A DNA stretch of 64,000 nucleotides, from contig JAPFFF010000034.1 of NCBI GenBank assembly GCA_039105265.1, positions 1,116,001 to 1,180,000 of the forward strand, read 5' to 3'. The notes below the pieces were generated by a model. That model was not told the origin of the DNA, did not search any database, and saw nothing but the letters and a program-made list of their open reading frames with translations. Of the stretch, positions 51,523-61,552 are shown piece after piece. Source of the stretch: Tritrichomonas musculus. Taxonomy: Eukaryota; Parabasalia; Tritrichomonadida; Tritrichomonadidae. Numbering within the stretch: position 1 is the first letter of the stretch; each line of letters opens with the position of its first letter. The translations under genes were made by a program, and so were the position numbers.

Positions 51523-53376
51523 ATGTCTGAGACAATCTATAACGAATTAAGCCAGATCCAAGGATTTGACTCTCTTTCAGATTGGGCCAAAGATTTATTC
51601 AAAAAAGCCTGTTCTCAGCAAGACTCAGAAAAGAAAACCATCTCTATTTCTACATATCAATCTAATAATTTATATTGTGACAACTCACTTGATTGTCCAG
51701 AATTCTCCAAATTCCTCAACTTTTTTGATGAAGTTTCAATTGATATCAGCTACACGTCCAAAGTTTTTGATCCATTATTTTCACTAATCCAAAAACTCAA
51801 AGAGAAGGAAGTACCGAAACTGAAAATCACACTTATTTTCACGGGCCTCAAAGAGATAGGGAACCAATTTGAGAAGAACCAGAACATAAACGCGATAAAA
51901 ATAGATTCATCCGTAATATCAATCAAACCGAAGGCCTTTGCTTACTGTGTCAATTTGGAGCAAGCTTCACTCCCAGCCACGCTTACCGAAATCAAGGACA
52001 GCACTTTTCTGTTCTGCCCCAAGCTTGCAGAAATCACGATTCCTTCTGCAGTTACGATAATTGGCGGTTTTTCATTTTCAGGCTGTTCCTCATTGAAAAG
52101 TGTCACTTTTTCAGAGAACTCAACTCTATCGTCTCTTGGTGAATATGCTTTTTCGAGCTGTTCATCCTTGGAGGAAGTGGACATTCCAGCATCTGTGATG
52201 GTTATTAAAGAGGGAACTTTTTCAGGGTGTTCGGCTCTAAAAAGTGCCACCATTCCATCGTCCATCACAAAAATTGAAGGGTCTGCATTTTCGAAGTGCG
52301 AGTCACTTTTGGAAGCGACGGTTCCATCGTCGGTTACGGAGGTTGGAAAGTCACTTTTCAACTCATGCAAAAAGTTAGAAAAAGTGACACTTGAATGCCA
52401 AATCACGTCAATTCCTGACATGACTTTTTATGAGTGCTCCTCATTGAAGCAAATTGAATTGCCTTCATCGGTCACATCACTCGGTGACTATGCATTTTCT
52501 GACTGCGAGTCGCTGAGCGATATAAAGCTATCGTCTTCATTGACTGAGATCGGCAAGCACTGCTTCTCAAATTGTCCTTTGCTCACAAAATTTGAGGCGC
52601 CAGCGACGGTTACTTCTATCGGCGACTTTTGTTTTTGTGGCTGCAGTTCTCTGACTGAAATTGATGTTCCTTCTTCTTTGACTGAAATTTGCCAGTTCAC
52701 TTTTTCAGGCTGTTCATCGTTGACAAAAGTGACAATTCCATCGTCTGTGACAAAAATTGACCAGAGCGCATTCAGGCAGTGCTCCTCTCTCGTCCAAGTT
52801 GAGATTCCGAACTCTGTGACAGACATTGGCAAAGAGTGCTTCCTCGAGTGCTCATCGTTGAAGAGTGCCGTTCTTTCGACATCAATTAAACTGATCAACA
52901 AGTCGACGTTCATTAAGTGCTCTTCGCTGTCAGAAATTGAGATACCTTCATCTGTCTCTTCAATTGAAAACGACGCTTTTGGGGGCTGCTCGTCGTTGTC
53001 GAAAGTTGTCATTCCTTCTTCTGTGACAAAGATCAAGGACAACGTCTTCAATGGATGCTCGTCTATCGTTCACATTGAATTGCCTGAATCACTGAATTCA
53101 ATCGGAAGCGGAGCATTCAAAAACTGTTCATCGCTGTCAAATGTCGTTTTGCCATTGAACGTTTCGTCAATTGGCAGTTACGCATTCAACGATTGCACAG
53201 CTTTGACATCAGCAACGATTCACTCTTCAGGTGTCAGATTCGGTGTCTCAGTTTTCAAGGGCTGCACAGCAATGACCGAATTACTCAATCCTTCACCAAT
53301 CAAGGTAAATATTGCAAAGGCATTAATTGGACTCGACTCTAAAGTTGAAGTGAAAAAAATTGAAATCAATCAATAA
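51523..53376 (+). CDS. BspA-like leucine-rich repeat protein (617 aa)
   Basis: The first ~115 residues are a non-repeat cap (FDSLSDWAKDLFKKA). From about 125 to 590 there are some twenty TpLRR/LRR_5 units of ~23 residues, with the consensus LxxIxIPSSVTxIGxxAFxxCSS. They fold as a curved solenoid and in trichomonads are linked to surface adhesion. No signal peptide and no C-terminal transmembrane helix are visible, so this member may be cytoplasmic or secreted by another route, as is common in the family. The start is fixed by the TCACTTTTA initiator just upstream. Codon use is moderately G/C-rich, matching an expressed gene. A second member begins beyond the right edge (63466-63999, minus strand). 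Confidence 0.92.
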   Translation: MSETIYNELSQIQGFDSLSDWAKDLFKKACSQQDSEKKTISISTYQSNNLYCDNSLDCPEFSKFLNFFDEVSIDISYTSKVFDPLFSLIQKLKEKEVPKLKITLIFTGLKEIGNQFEKNQNINAIKIDSSVISIKPKAFAYCVNLEQASLPATLTEIKDSTFLFCPKLAEITIPSAVTIIGGFSFSGCSSLKSVTFSENSTLSSLGEYAFSSCSSLEEVDIPASVMVIKEGTFSGCSALKSATIPSSITKIEGSAFSKCESLLEATVPSSVTEVGKSLFNSCKKLEKVTLECQITSIPDMTFYECSSLKQIELPSSVTSLGDYAFSDCESLSDIKLSSSLTEIGKHCFSNCPLLTKFEAPATVTSIGDFCFCGCSSLTEIDVPSSLTEICQFTFSGCSSLTKVTIPSSVTKIDQSAFRQCSSLVQVEIPNSVTDIGKECFLECSSLKSAVLSTSIKLINKSTFIKCSSLSEIEIPSSVSSIENDAFGGCSSLSKVVIPSSVTKIKDNVFNGCSSIVHIELPESLNSIGSGAFKNCSSLSNVVLPLNVSSIGSYAFNDCTALTSATIHSSGVRFGVSVFKGCTAMTELLNPSPIKVNIAKALIGLDSKVEVKKIEINQ

Positions 53377-53720
53377 ATAATTTTTTATTTTATTCACTCA
53401 TTTGCTATTTTATAAATGATTTTGAAAAGCTATGCTATAGCAATTACTGAGAATTATGGCGATGACACTTTCTGTAACAAAAGTGGAATAATTGCATAAA
53501 AATCAATAATATATTAATATTGATAATTGCTCCGATATTTGTTTTCTTTTGTAGTAGGGCAATAAAATTGAAAATATTGATCATCATGCAAGTCACAATA
53601 CATTTTATGAATTATGATGTATTAAAAAAAAATCAATCTAAAATTATGTTGAATATTATAAAAATCAAGATGTTTAAGAAAAAATGTTGGAAAAAAATAT
53701 GAGTTCAATGACAATAACGA
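53377..53720. other. Short convergent intergenic stretch
   Basis: The 3' ends of the BspA-like gene and the Sel1 kinase gene face each other here. No terminator structure is obvious; the 60-codon ORF at 53520 is AT-driven and rejected. Confidence 0.5.
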
Positions 53721-56700
53721 TTAGATATCAATCCCAAATCCTTCGTAAAATATGGTTGAAATATTTGGTGGATGTGGAATAACTGATTTCTTTTTATCTG
53801 AGATATCTGTGGATAAAATATAGCCATGTTTCAAATTATACAAAAAGTTGATATTTGTGAAAAATTCATACTTTTCGTTAAAATTTTTTTCTGAACATAA
53901 ATCTTCATTTTGTATTATTCGTAATATTTTTTCTTGCAATGATAACGTCACATGTTCATGCTTAGTGATTTCTTTTTTGATATTATATAAGTCGAAACAA
54001 CACTTTTTGGTAATTGCAAGACACAAGAGAATGCATGATGGAAAGAAATTCAGATCCGATGATTTGATCAATAATTCAATTGACTTGTTTAAGCCATTAT
54101 TGATCCTTTCATCGTACATGTAAATACTAGAAAGATTGAATATTGACAACTCATCATTTTTCTGACGAATTGCTTCTTCAAAATATTCAATCGCCAGTCC
54201 AAGATTTGATTGGATCTCATCATAAAATCCATTTTTGTAAATTACTCCAAGGTTGTTTTTGGCATGATTATCGTCGAATGATGATCCCTCCTTATAATAA
54301 TGAATGGCCTTATTGATGTCTTGTTTGACATATTCCCCTTCGTGATACAAGAATCCAACAAAATAGTGTGCCTCTTTACATCTGTATATTGAAGCCATCT
54401 CCAAATAATATGCTCCTTTTTTCACATTTTTCTGCTCAAGTAAAAATATAAGCCCAATTACAAAATGCGCTCCTGCAATATTTTGATTTGCTGCGAGTGT
54501 AAAATAATGAATAGCTTTGTTCATATCACGTTGAATATATTTTCCTTCTGAATAAATAAAACCAAGGTTATATTGTGCAGCTGCAATATTTTGATTTGCA
54601 GCGAGTGTATAATAATGAATAGCTTTGTTGATGTCACGTGAAATATATTTTCCTTCTGAATAAATAAAACCAAGGTTATTTTGTGCAGCTGCATCGTTTT
54701 GATTTGCAGCGAGTGTCAAATATTGAATAGATTTGTTGATGTCACGTGGAATATATTTTCCTTCATAATAAATAAGACCAAGGTTATTTTGTGCATCTGC
54801 AATATTTTGATTTGCAGCGAGTGTCAAATATTGAATAGCTTTGTTCATATCACGTTGAATATATTTTCCTTCTGAATAAATAAAACCAAGGTTATTTTGT
54901 GCAGCTGCATGATTTTGATTTGCAGCGAGTGTAAAATATTGAATAGATTTGTTGATGTCACGTGAAATATATTTTCCTTCATAATAAATAAGACCAAGGT
55001 TATTTTGTGCAGCTGCATAATTTTGATTTGCAGCGAGTGTCAAATATTGAATAGCTTTGTTCATATCACGTTGAATATATTTTCCTTCTGAATAAATAAA
55101 ACCAAGGTTATTTTGTGCAGCTGCAATATTTTGATTTGCAGCGAGTGTATAATAATGAATAGATTTGTTGATGTCACGTGAAATATATTTTCCTTCTGAA
55201 TAAATAAAACCAAGGTTATTTTGTGCAGCTGCATGATTTTGATTTGCAGCGAGTGTCAAATAATGAATAGCTTTGTTGATGTCACGTGAAATATATTTTC
55301 CTTCTGAATAAATAAAACCAAGGTTATTTTGTGCAGCTGTATCGTTTTGATTTGCAGCGAGTGTCAAATAATGAATAGATTTGTTGATGTCACGTGAAAT
55401 ATATTTTCCTTCTGAATAAATAAAGCCAAGGTTATATTGCGCAACTGCATGATTTTGATTTGCAGCGAGTGTCAAATATTGAATAGCTTTGTTGATGTCA
55501 CGTGAAATATATTTTCCTTCATAATAAATAAAACCAAGGTTATATTGCGCAACTGCATGATTTTGATTTGCAGCGAGTGCAAAATAATGAATAGCTTTGT
55601 TGATGTCACGTGAAATATATTTTCCTTCATAATAAATAAAACCAAGCTTATTTTGTGCAGCTGCAATATTTTGATTTGCAGCGAGTGTCAAATAATGAAT
55701 AGCTTTGTTGATGTCACGTTGAATATATTTTCCTTCTGAATAAATAAAACCAAGGTTATTTTGTGCAGCTGTATCGTTTTGATTTGCAGCGAGTGTCAAA
55801 TAATGAATAGATTTGTTGATGTCACGTGGAATATATTTTCCTTCATAATAAATAGAACCAAGGTTATTTTGTGCAGCTGTATCGTTTTGATTTGCAGCGA
55901 GTGTCAAATAATGAATAGATTTGTTGATGTCACGTGAAATATATTTTCCTTCATAATAAATAAAACCAAGGTTATTTTGTGCAGCTGCAATATTTTGATT
56001 TGCAGCGAGTGTCAAATAATGAATAGCTTTGTTGATGTCACGTGAAATATATTTTCCTTCATAATAAATAGAACCAAGCTTATTTTGTGCAGCTGCAATA
56101 TTTTGATTTGCAGCGAGTGTATAATAATAAATAGCTTTGTTGATGTCACGTGAAATATATTTTCCTTCTGAATAAATAAAACCAAGGTTATTTTGTGCAG
56201 CTGTATCGTTTTGATTTGCAGCGAGTGTCAAATAATGAATAGCTTTGTTGATGTCACGTGAAATATATTTTCCTTCTGAATAAATAAGACCAAGGTTATT
56301 TTGTGCATCTGCAATATTTTGATTTGCAGCGAGTGTCAAATAATGAATAGCTTTGTTGATGTCACGTGAAATATATTTTCCTTCTGAATAAATAAGACCA
56401 AGGTTATTTTGTGCAGCTGCATAATTTTGTTCTGCAGCGAGTGTAAAATAATGAATAGCTTTGTTGATGTCACGTGAAATATATTTTCCTTCATAATAAA
56501 TAAAACCAAGGTTATTTTGTGCAGCTGCATGATTTTGATTTGCAGCGAGTGTCAAATAATGAATAGATTTGTTGATGTCACGTGAAATATATTTTCCTTC
56601 ATAATAAATAAAACCAAGCTTATTTTGTGCAGCTGCATGATTTTGATTTGCAGCGATTGTCAAATAATGAATAGCTTTGTTGATGTCACGTGAAATATAT

Positions 56701-58700
56701 TTTCCTTCATAATAAATAAAACCAAGGTTATATTGTGCAGCTGCATGATTTTGATTTGCAGCGAGTGTCAAATAATGAATAGATTTGTTGATGTCACGTG
56801 AAATATATTTTCCTTCTGAATAAATAAAACCAAGTTCATTTTGTGCAGCTGCAATATTTTGATTTGCAGCGAGTGTCAAATAATGAATAGCTTTGTTGAT
56901 GTCACGTGAAATGTATTTTCCTTCATAATAAATAAAACCAAGGTTATTTTGTGCAGCTGCATAATTTTGTTCTGCAGCGAGTGTATAATAATAAATAGCT
57001 TTGTTGATGTCACGTGAAATATATTTTCCTTCTGAATAAATAGAACCGAGGTAAAACTGAGCTTCAATGTCATTCTTATCTGCTGAAATTCCAAAATAAT
57101 GAATAATCATTCTAGAGTTTTGCAAAAAGTAGATTCTTGGATAATATTTTTCACCAAGGCGAAATTGTGAAATTAGGTGATTTATATTGAAATATTCAGA
57201 ATATTTATGGATGAATTTATTCAAACATGAAAATACATTTTTTTCTTTGTAAAAAAGGTCGAGGTATCTTTTATACTTAGGATTAGCATATTCAAAAATA
57301 AGCATCCAATATGGAAAATAATTCTTGTTATGATTTTTATGTAAAAATGTTTCATTTATTGAAATTTTTTCCAAGAAATTCTCATAAAATGAATCAATCA
57401 ATTTGGTGATTTTTGGTCTTTCGTTTGGATCTTCGTTCTTGCAGTCATTGAAAATATTTTCTAGACTTGATTTTACATCGAAAGATTCTGCAAATTGAAA
57501 AATTGATTGATTGATTTGATAATTTTCATCAATAAAAATGAATTCTACAAGTTTCCCTAATGAATAAACATCTTCCTCGAATGTGTATTCTTTGATTGTA
57601 CCGCTTGTAATTTCTGGAGGATGATAAAATAATGATCCAAAATCATACGTTGTATCTTCTGTCACTTTTTGTTCATCTTCACCAAGCATTCGATCAAAAT
57701 CAATAAGAATCAGCCTTTTATATTTGTCAATAATGAAATTGTCTGGTTTCATGTCTCGATGAATCAGCTTCTTATTCTGTAAATATTCAATGATAACCAT
57801 GATTTGAAAGACAAGATTAATTTTTTCTTCAAATAAAAGTGATTTTTTATCAATATCATACAAACTTTTCCCTCTTATATATTCAATAACCATGCATTTA
57901 TTTTTATCAATTTCGCTTTCACAGTAAAAACATGGTAATGAAGGGTGATCAATTATTTTATAATCATTTAATTCCCGATTATATCGTTTATTTGCTTTTT
58001 CATCTTTGCTGTATTGAATTTTAATTGCAAATAACTGCCCTAATTCAATATGATAGATTAATCTAACACATGATGAACATCCACTTCCCAAATTTTGCAA
58101 TTCAATGTATTTATCTTTTTCTAAAAAATTTTCTGAAATTTCAAATTTTACAAATTTTTCCTGTTCAAGTTTTTGATAACTTTTATTTATCAGGTAAGTT
58201 GAAAAACTTGGTATGAGCAATTTCATAATTTCTTTCGATTTCGTGTTCCCTATATGAAAATTGTTCGAAAATTCTTGAATTGTTCGTAAATAATTGTCTT
58301 TATCAAAATCATTAAGATCATCAATATATTTGCTTTGCAAGTCACCAGGTAAATCTTCTTTTTTAACAGTATCCGATACAGGAATTATTATTATGTTTTT
58401 TTCTTCTCTGAAAAAAGATGATATTTGGCTGAGATTTGTTTTTTTATTTTTGATAACGATTATGGTTTTATCAAGCAAAAATGCTAAATATTGATCGTTT
58501 GTTTCACCTATTTTGTCAATAACTACAATTATTGGTTCATCCATCTGTCCTTTAGTTTCTTTTTCTTTAATTATAATTTCTTTGAGATCTTCTTCTATAT
58601 AGCATTTGAAATCATATAAAACCTTATCTAAGTATTTATTTCCGACGGAAATATTTTTATTATTGAAGTTAAATTTGAAGGTATTGAGCTTTTGGAGCAT
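53721..58700 (-). CDS. Protein kinase with 24 near-identical Sel1 repeats (1659 aa)
   Basis: The N-terminal ~195 residues are unrecognised and may form an alpha/beta domain (IIVVIDKIGE). The kinase domain (~200-455) has a Gly loop (LGSGCSSC, ~204), the ATP Lys in FAIKI, HRDMKPDN (Asp 316), an altered DFG (IDFDR, Asp 334) and HPPE in place of APE. Mg-binding Asp and HRD are kept, so activity is plausible but uncertain. A helical linker follows, then from residue 547 exactly 24 Sel1-like repeats of 36 residues (AQNNLGFIYYEGKYISRDIN and following), near-identical to each other, and four divergent units. The tail STIFYEGFGIDI matches the end of the other Sel1 kinase. The array is a likely protein-binding scaffold; partner unknown. 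No signal peptide or membrane segment. Confidence 0.92.
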   Translation of the reverse strand: MLQKLNTFKFNFNNKNISVGNKYLDKVLYDFKCYIEEDLKEIIIKEKETKGQMDEPIIVVIDKIGETNDQYLAFLLDKTIIVIKNKKTNLSQISSFFREEKNIIIIPVSDTVKKEDLPGDLQSKYIDDLNDFDKDNYLRTIQEFSNNFHIGNTKSKEIMKLLIPSFSTYLINKSYQKLEQEKFVKFEISENFLEKDKYIELQNLGSGCSSCVRLIYHIELGQLFAIKIQYSKDEKANKRYNRELNDYKIIDHPSLPCFYCESEIDKNKCMVIEYIRGKSLYDIDKKSLLFEEKINLVFQIMVIIEYLQNKKLIHRDMKPDNFIIDKYKRLILIDFDRMLGEDEQKVTEDTTYDFGSLFYHPPEITSGTIKEYTFEEDVYSLGKLVEFIFIDENYQINQSIFQFAESFDVKSSLENIFNDCKNEDPNERPKITKLIDSFYENFLEKISINETFLHKNHNKNYFPYWMLIFEYANPKYKRYLDLFYKEKNVFSCLNKFIHKYSEYFNINHLISQFRLGEKYYPRIYFLQNSRMIIHYFGISADKNDIEAQFYLGSIYSEGKYISRDINKAIYYYTLAAEQNYAAAQNNLGFIYYEGKYISRDINKAIHYLTLAANQNIAAAQNELGFIYSEGKYISRDINKSIHYLTLAANQNHAAAQYNLGFIYYEGKYISRDINKAIHYLTIAANQNHAAAQNKLGFIYYEGKYISRDINKSIHYLTLAANQNHAAAQNNLGFIYYEGKYISRDINKAIHYFTLAAEQNYAAAQNNLGLIYSEGKYISRDINKAIHYLTLAANQNIADAQNNLGLIYSEGKYISRDINKAIHYLTLAANQNDTAAQNNLGFIYSEGKYISRDINKAIYYYTLAANQNIAAAQNKLGSIYYEGKYISRDINKAIHYLTLAANQNIAAAQNNLGFIYYEGKYISRDINKSIHYLTLAANQNDTAAQNNLGSIYYEGKYIPRDINKSIHYLTLAANQNDTAAQNNLGFIYSEGKYIQRDINKAIHYLTLAANQNIAAAQNKLGFIYYEGKYISRDINKAIHYFALAANQNHAVAQYNLGFIYYEGKYISRDINKAIQYLTLAANQNHAVAQYNLGFIYSEGKYISRDINKSIHYLTLAANQNDTAAQNNLGFIYSEGKYISRDINKAIHYLTLAANQNHAAAQNNLGFIYSEGKYISRDINKSIHYYTLAANQNIAAAQNNLGFIYSEGKYIQRDMNKAIQYLTLAANQNYAAAQNNLGLIYYEGKYISRDINKSIQYFTLAANQNHAAAQNNLGFIYSEGKYIQRDMNKAIQYLTLAANQNIADAQNNLGLIYYEGKYIPRDINKSIQYLTLAANQNDAAAQNNLGFIYSEGKYISRDINKAIHYYTLAANQNIAAAQYNLGFIYSEGKYIQRDMNKAIHYFTLAANQNIAGAHFVIGLIFLLEQKNVKKGAYYLEMASIYRCKEAHYFVGFLYHEGEYVKQDINKAIHYYKEGSSFDDNHAKNNLGVIYKNGFYDEIQSNLGLAIEYFEEAIRQKNDELSIFNLSSIYMYDERINNGLNKSIELLIKSSDLNFFPSCILLCLAITKKCCFDLYNIKKEITKHEHVTLSLQEKILRIIQNEDLCSEKNFNEKYEFFTNINFLYNLKHGYILSTDISDKKKSVIPHPPNISTIFYEGFGIDI
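54471..57062 (-). repeat. 24 x 108-bp coding tandem array (Sel1 units)
   Basis: Every unit is exactly 108 bases (36 codons) and units differ by few bases, so the array spans exactly 2592 bases. Variation clusters at a handful of codons (for example the residues before EGKYI, at S/P/Q in KYISRD, and the NHAA/NIAA/NDTA ends). Confidence 0.97.
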
Positions 58701-59379
58701 TGATAATTGAAAATAATAAATTATCCCTGTAAGATTATTTTTTAAAAGGTCTTTTTGAAAAAGTATAAATTTTCGATTTGTGTGTAAAATTTTATATTAA
58801 AAAGATATATATATCCACATATTTCCTTAATAAATATTAATATTAACTATGGTTAAATGTATCATTAATTGTCTTTATTGTGTATTATGATTCTTTAGTC
58901 TTGTATATCATTCCTTTTGGAGATATATGATATATATTATTATTTTAAAAATTATTTGTATAATTTCATGATATTTTTTATATATCTCAATAAATAAATT
59001 TAAAAAATCAGTAATAGTCTAAATATTACATTTATATTTTTAACTAAATATAAAATAATAAGCAATTAAAAATAAATCAAAGCATTTATCAAAAAATAAT
59101 AAAAAATTAATTGAAAACAAACAAAATTTTTTCTTTCGTTTGTATTTTTGAGAAATCTTGCATATATATGGAATTTGTTTAAAAAATTTTAAGGTGCATT
59201 ATTGTTAAAAAAAAAAATCTTTCTCCTATTGATTTATTCTGTAAGAGAAAAATATTTGTTTTGTTTAATTTATTCCATTTGACCAAAAATGAACTTTTTT
59301 ATGATAGCAATTATCAAGTTTGGAAATTTTTTAATCAGATTTAAAAGATGAAAAAAATCATGTCAATTTATAATTACTA
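58701..59379. other. Non-coding stretch
   Basis: AT-rich sequence upstream of the Sel1 kinase start (on the minus strand). No gene is recognised and no clear initiator was singled out. Confidence 0.5.
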
Positions 59380-60560
59380 CAACTGCTTCATTTCGCCTGC
59401 AAATTTAACTTCTTTTACACGTTCAATGTCACAAACTTTGATGAGAAGGCCAAATGAAATTCCCTTCTTTGATGTTTACTAAGAAGGTCCTCATTGTAGT
59501 TGTGAGGGAATTGTTGATCAGCCTGTTTCTGTTGCAATTACAACGAAAACTTTTTCAGGCATAGAGAGTAACGAGGATGGTGGCACATTTCTTTTGAAAA
59601 AATGCAGGTTTGAATTGTTCAAACATCAGCTTTTCAAATTGTGAGAGAAACATTGACAAAAGTGAAAGTTGCAATGAATGTAGTGGTTGGAAGATTTTTC
59701 ATTAGAAATGAGATTGAAACCGCCATTTCAAATTATTCTGACTAATATGCAATTCTCAAATTGAAAGGCCAAATACTCTGTTTCAGTTGAATCAAAGGCC
59801 GATATCATTAACTGTATCTCTCAAAATGATCAAGAGATTTCTTCTCAAGCTTCTTTTGTTGGAGGAAGCGCCAGGCTCTTAACGTCAAAATCTTCAAGCA
59901 TCACTGGCTGCATGTTTCTTAAGTTGGTCTGGCGATCGTAGTGAACATCCAACTTTCGAAGTTATCGTCTTTAATCTTTGTACTAATCAACAGTTCATCA
60001 CAAGCCGCATTAGAAAAAAAGATTTTTTTGAATTATGTTAAATATCTCGATGGTAGCACTCAAAAGAAACCAGAACAAACAAGTCCAAAACATCGTCCGA
60101 AAAAATCTAAAGGTATAGTTAGAGAAAGATCTGTTTTGCCCCCTCTTAATTTTCATTCCATATCGATGTTAATTACATTTCTTTAATATACCTTGTACAC
60201 GAAATTACCAGAAGTGATCATCTTCCATTTGTCGCCTACAGGACAGAAAATGATAAGAAAACATTTATATATGCTTGTACTATCGCTCCGAATAGATGCT
60301 CTTCAAGACTAGTTTTTACACTAATAGTTTCACGTTTGAACTTCAACTTTGCTATTTTTCAATTGCAAATCTAAATAATTTAAGAATAGTTCCAAATGAG
60401 GGTATGCTTCCTACAATTGCTCATGATAATCGATTATTTAATCTTCCTTCCCACAATTTGTCCTGAAGTTGCATTCGGGAGACAGGAAATAAAACGAGAT
60501 TATGCATGTTCTATTTGTCATCAATCGGTTCATACCAAAAATTATTATCCCAAATAAATT
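59380..60560 (+). pseudogene. Decayed trichomonad surface protein gene (beta-helix-like)
   Basis: Plus-strand pieces in different frames read EGPHCSCEGIVDQPVSVAI, FSGIESNEDGGTFLLKKC, KADIINCISQNDQEISSQAS, FVGGSARLL, SSITGCMF, then VAYRTENDKKTFIYACTIAP and NRCSSRLVFT. Patterns such as GGTFLLKKC and SSITGC are those of the Pmp-like right-handed beta-helix surface proteins (compare the intact gene 44186-46006). At least five stops or frame changes break it, and the 5' and 3' ends are unclear. A dead copy of a large adhesin-like gene is the most likely reading. Confidence 0.55.
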
Positions 60561-60978
60561 CAGTAATAAATAAGCATTTTTTTAAAAAATATTCTTCATT
60601 TTTTACCTCTTTTATTACGCTTTTATAGTTTTTTTTTTAACTCATTTTACTTGTTATGATGAAACATTTTTTACAAATATTAATTTATCTAATTTATTAA
60701 TTTTGTTGGATTTTTATTAAGAAACAAAAAAAATGTTTTTTCTATATTTTTTTAAATTTATTTATTGAGATATTAGTGGATTTTATTCTTGTTTTTTTGA
60801 AAATTTTAATTGAAATATTTTAAAATTTTTAACTTTTTGAGTTAAAATTATTTTAACACCCACTTTTTGAATTTATAAACAATTTTAAAAGTTAAATCAC
60901 TTTGGCCTTTTGGAAAATTTTAGAGAAATTTTTCAAATTCTTTGGAAATTTCATTTTCATTTCATTATTTTATTGGAA
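60561..60978. other. Intergenic stretch before the Ser-rich gene
   Basis: AT-rich. The frame 60910-60978 in phase with the next gene begins with TTG and reads as AT noise; TCATTATTTTATTGG just before 60979 is a plausible initiator. Confidence 0.45.
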
Positions 60979-61464
60979 ATGTCAACAAAGGGAGGTTTTA
61001 AAAAGATTGTTCAAAGAATTGAATACTTAGAAAGTAAAAATAAATACAAATATAACGAATTTGATTCATCATTATCAGATAATGATCTTTTTTCAAATTC
61101 AAGTGATGATTTATTTGAACTTTCCAAAGAAAAAGGCAATATAAAATTGCATAAAAATCCCAGAAGTTCTCGTCAATTTAAGAGCGATGATTTTGATATT
61201 TCAGATTCTTCTGACGAAGAATTTTCTTATCATACAACTAAAAAAAATAAGCATTTGTCACTATCCTCAGATTCATCAAGCTTTTCAAGTGATGAGCAAA
61301 AATCTCATAAGATAAAAAGGAGGCATCGGATTAATCAACCATTTCATTACAATTATAAAAAGTATAGCAAAGATTTTAGTTTAGATTCTGCAACATCTGA
61401 TTTTGACAATGTTTTTTTGCACTATTATTCAGAATACTCATCAGATTCATTTCATGACGATTAA
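60979..61464 (+). CDS. Acidic Ser-rich hypothetical protein (161 aa)
   Basis: The ATG at 60979 (MSTKGGFKKIVQRIEYLESK) is chosen because it follows an initiator-like TCATTATTTTA and avoids the TTG-led extension. After a short helix the protein is almost entirely low-complexity: Ser/Asp/Glu clusters (DISDSSDEEFS; SLSSDSSSFSSDEQ) alternate with Lys/His/Arg patches (KIKRRHRINQPFHY). It is probably disordered and a good substrate for casein kinase 2-type phosphorylation; this is inference. No family is recognised. It lies 88 bases upstream of the pseudokinase gene in the same direction, but nothing shows co-transcription. Confidence 0.65.
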   Translation: MSTKGGFKKIVQRIEYLESKNKYKYNEFDSSLSDNDLFSNSSDDLFELSKEKGNIKLHKNPRSSRQFKSDDFDISDSSDEEFSYHTTKKNKHLSLSSDSSSFSSDEQKSHKIKRRHRINQPFHYNYKKYSKDFSLDSATSDFDNVFLHYYSEYSSDSFHDD

Positions 61465-61552
61465 TTTAATTTTTTAAAAATTTGAAAAAAATATTTACAA
61501 TCTTTTTTAAAAAGTGAAATTATCTTGTATAAAAATGATTTAATTTTTAAAT

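Noticed and set aside
51942-53051. Long antisense ORFs under the BspA-like gene
   Set aside because: They arise from the repeated LRR codon pattern and lack independent features.
54471-57062. Small ORFs in other frames across the Sel1 array (for example 55472-55666, 56336-56530)
   Set aside because: They repeat every 108 bases because the DNA does; they are frame shadows of the kinase gene.
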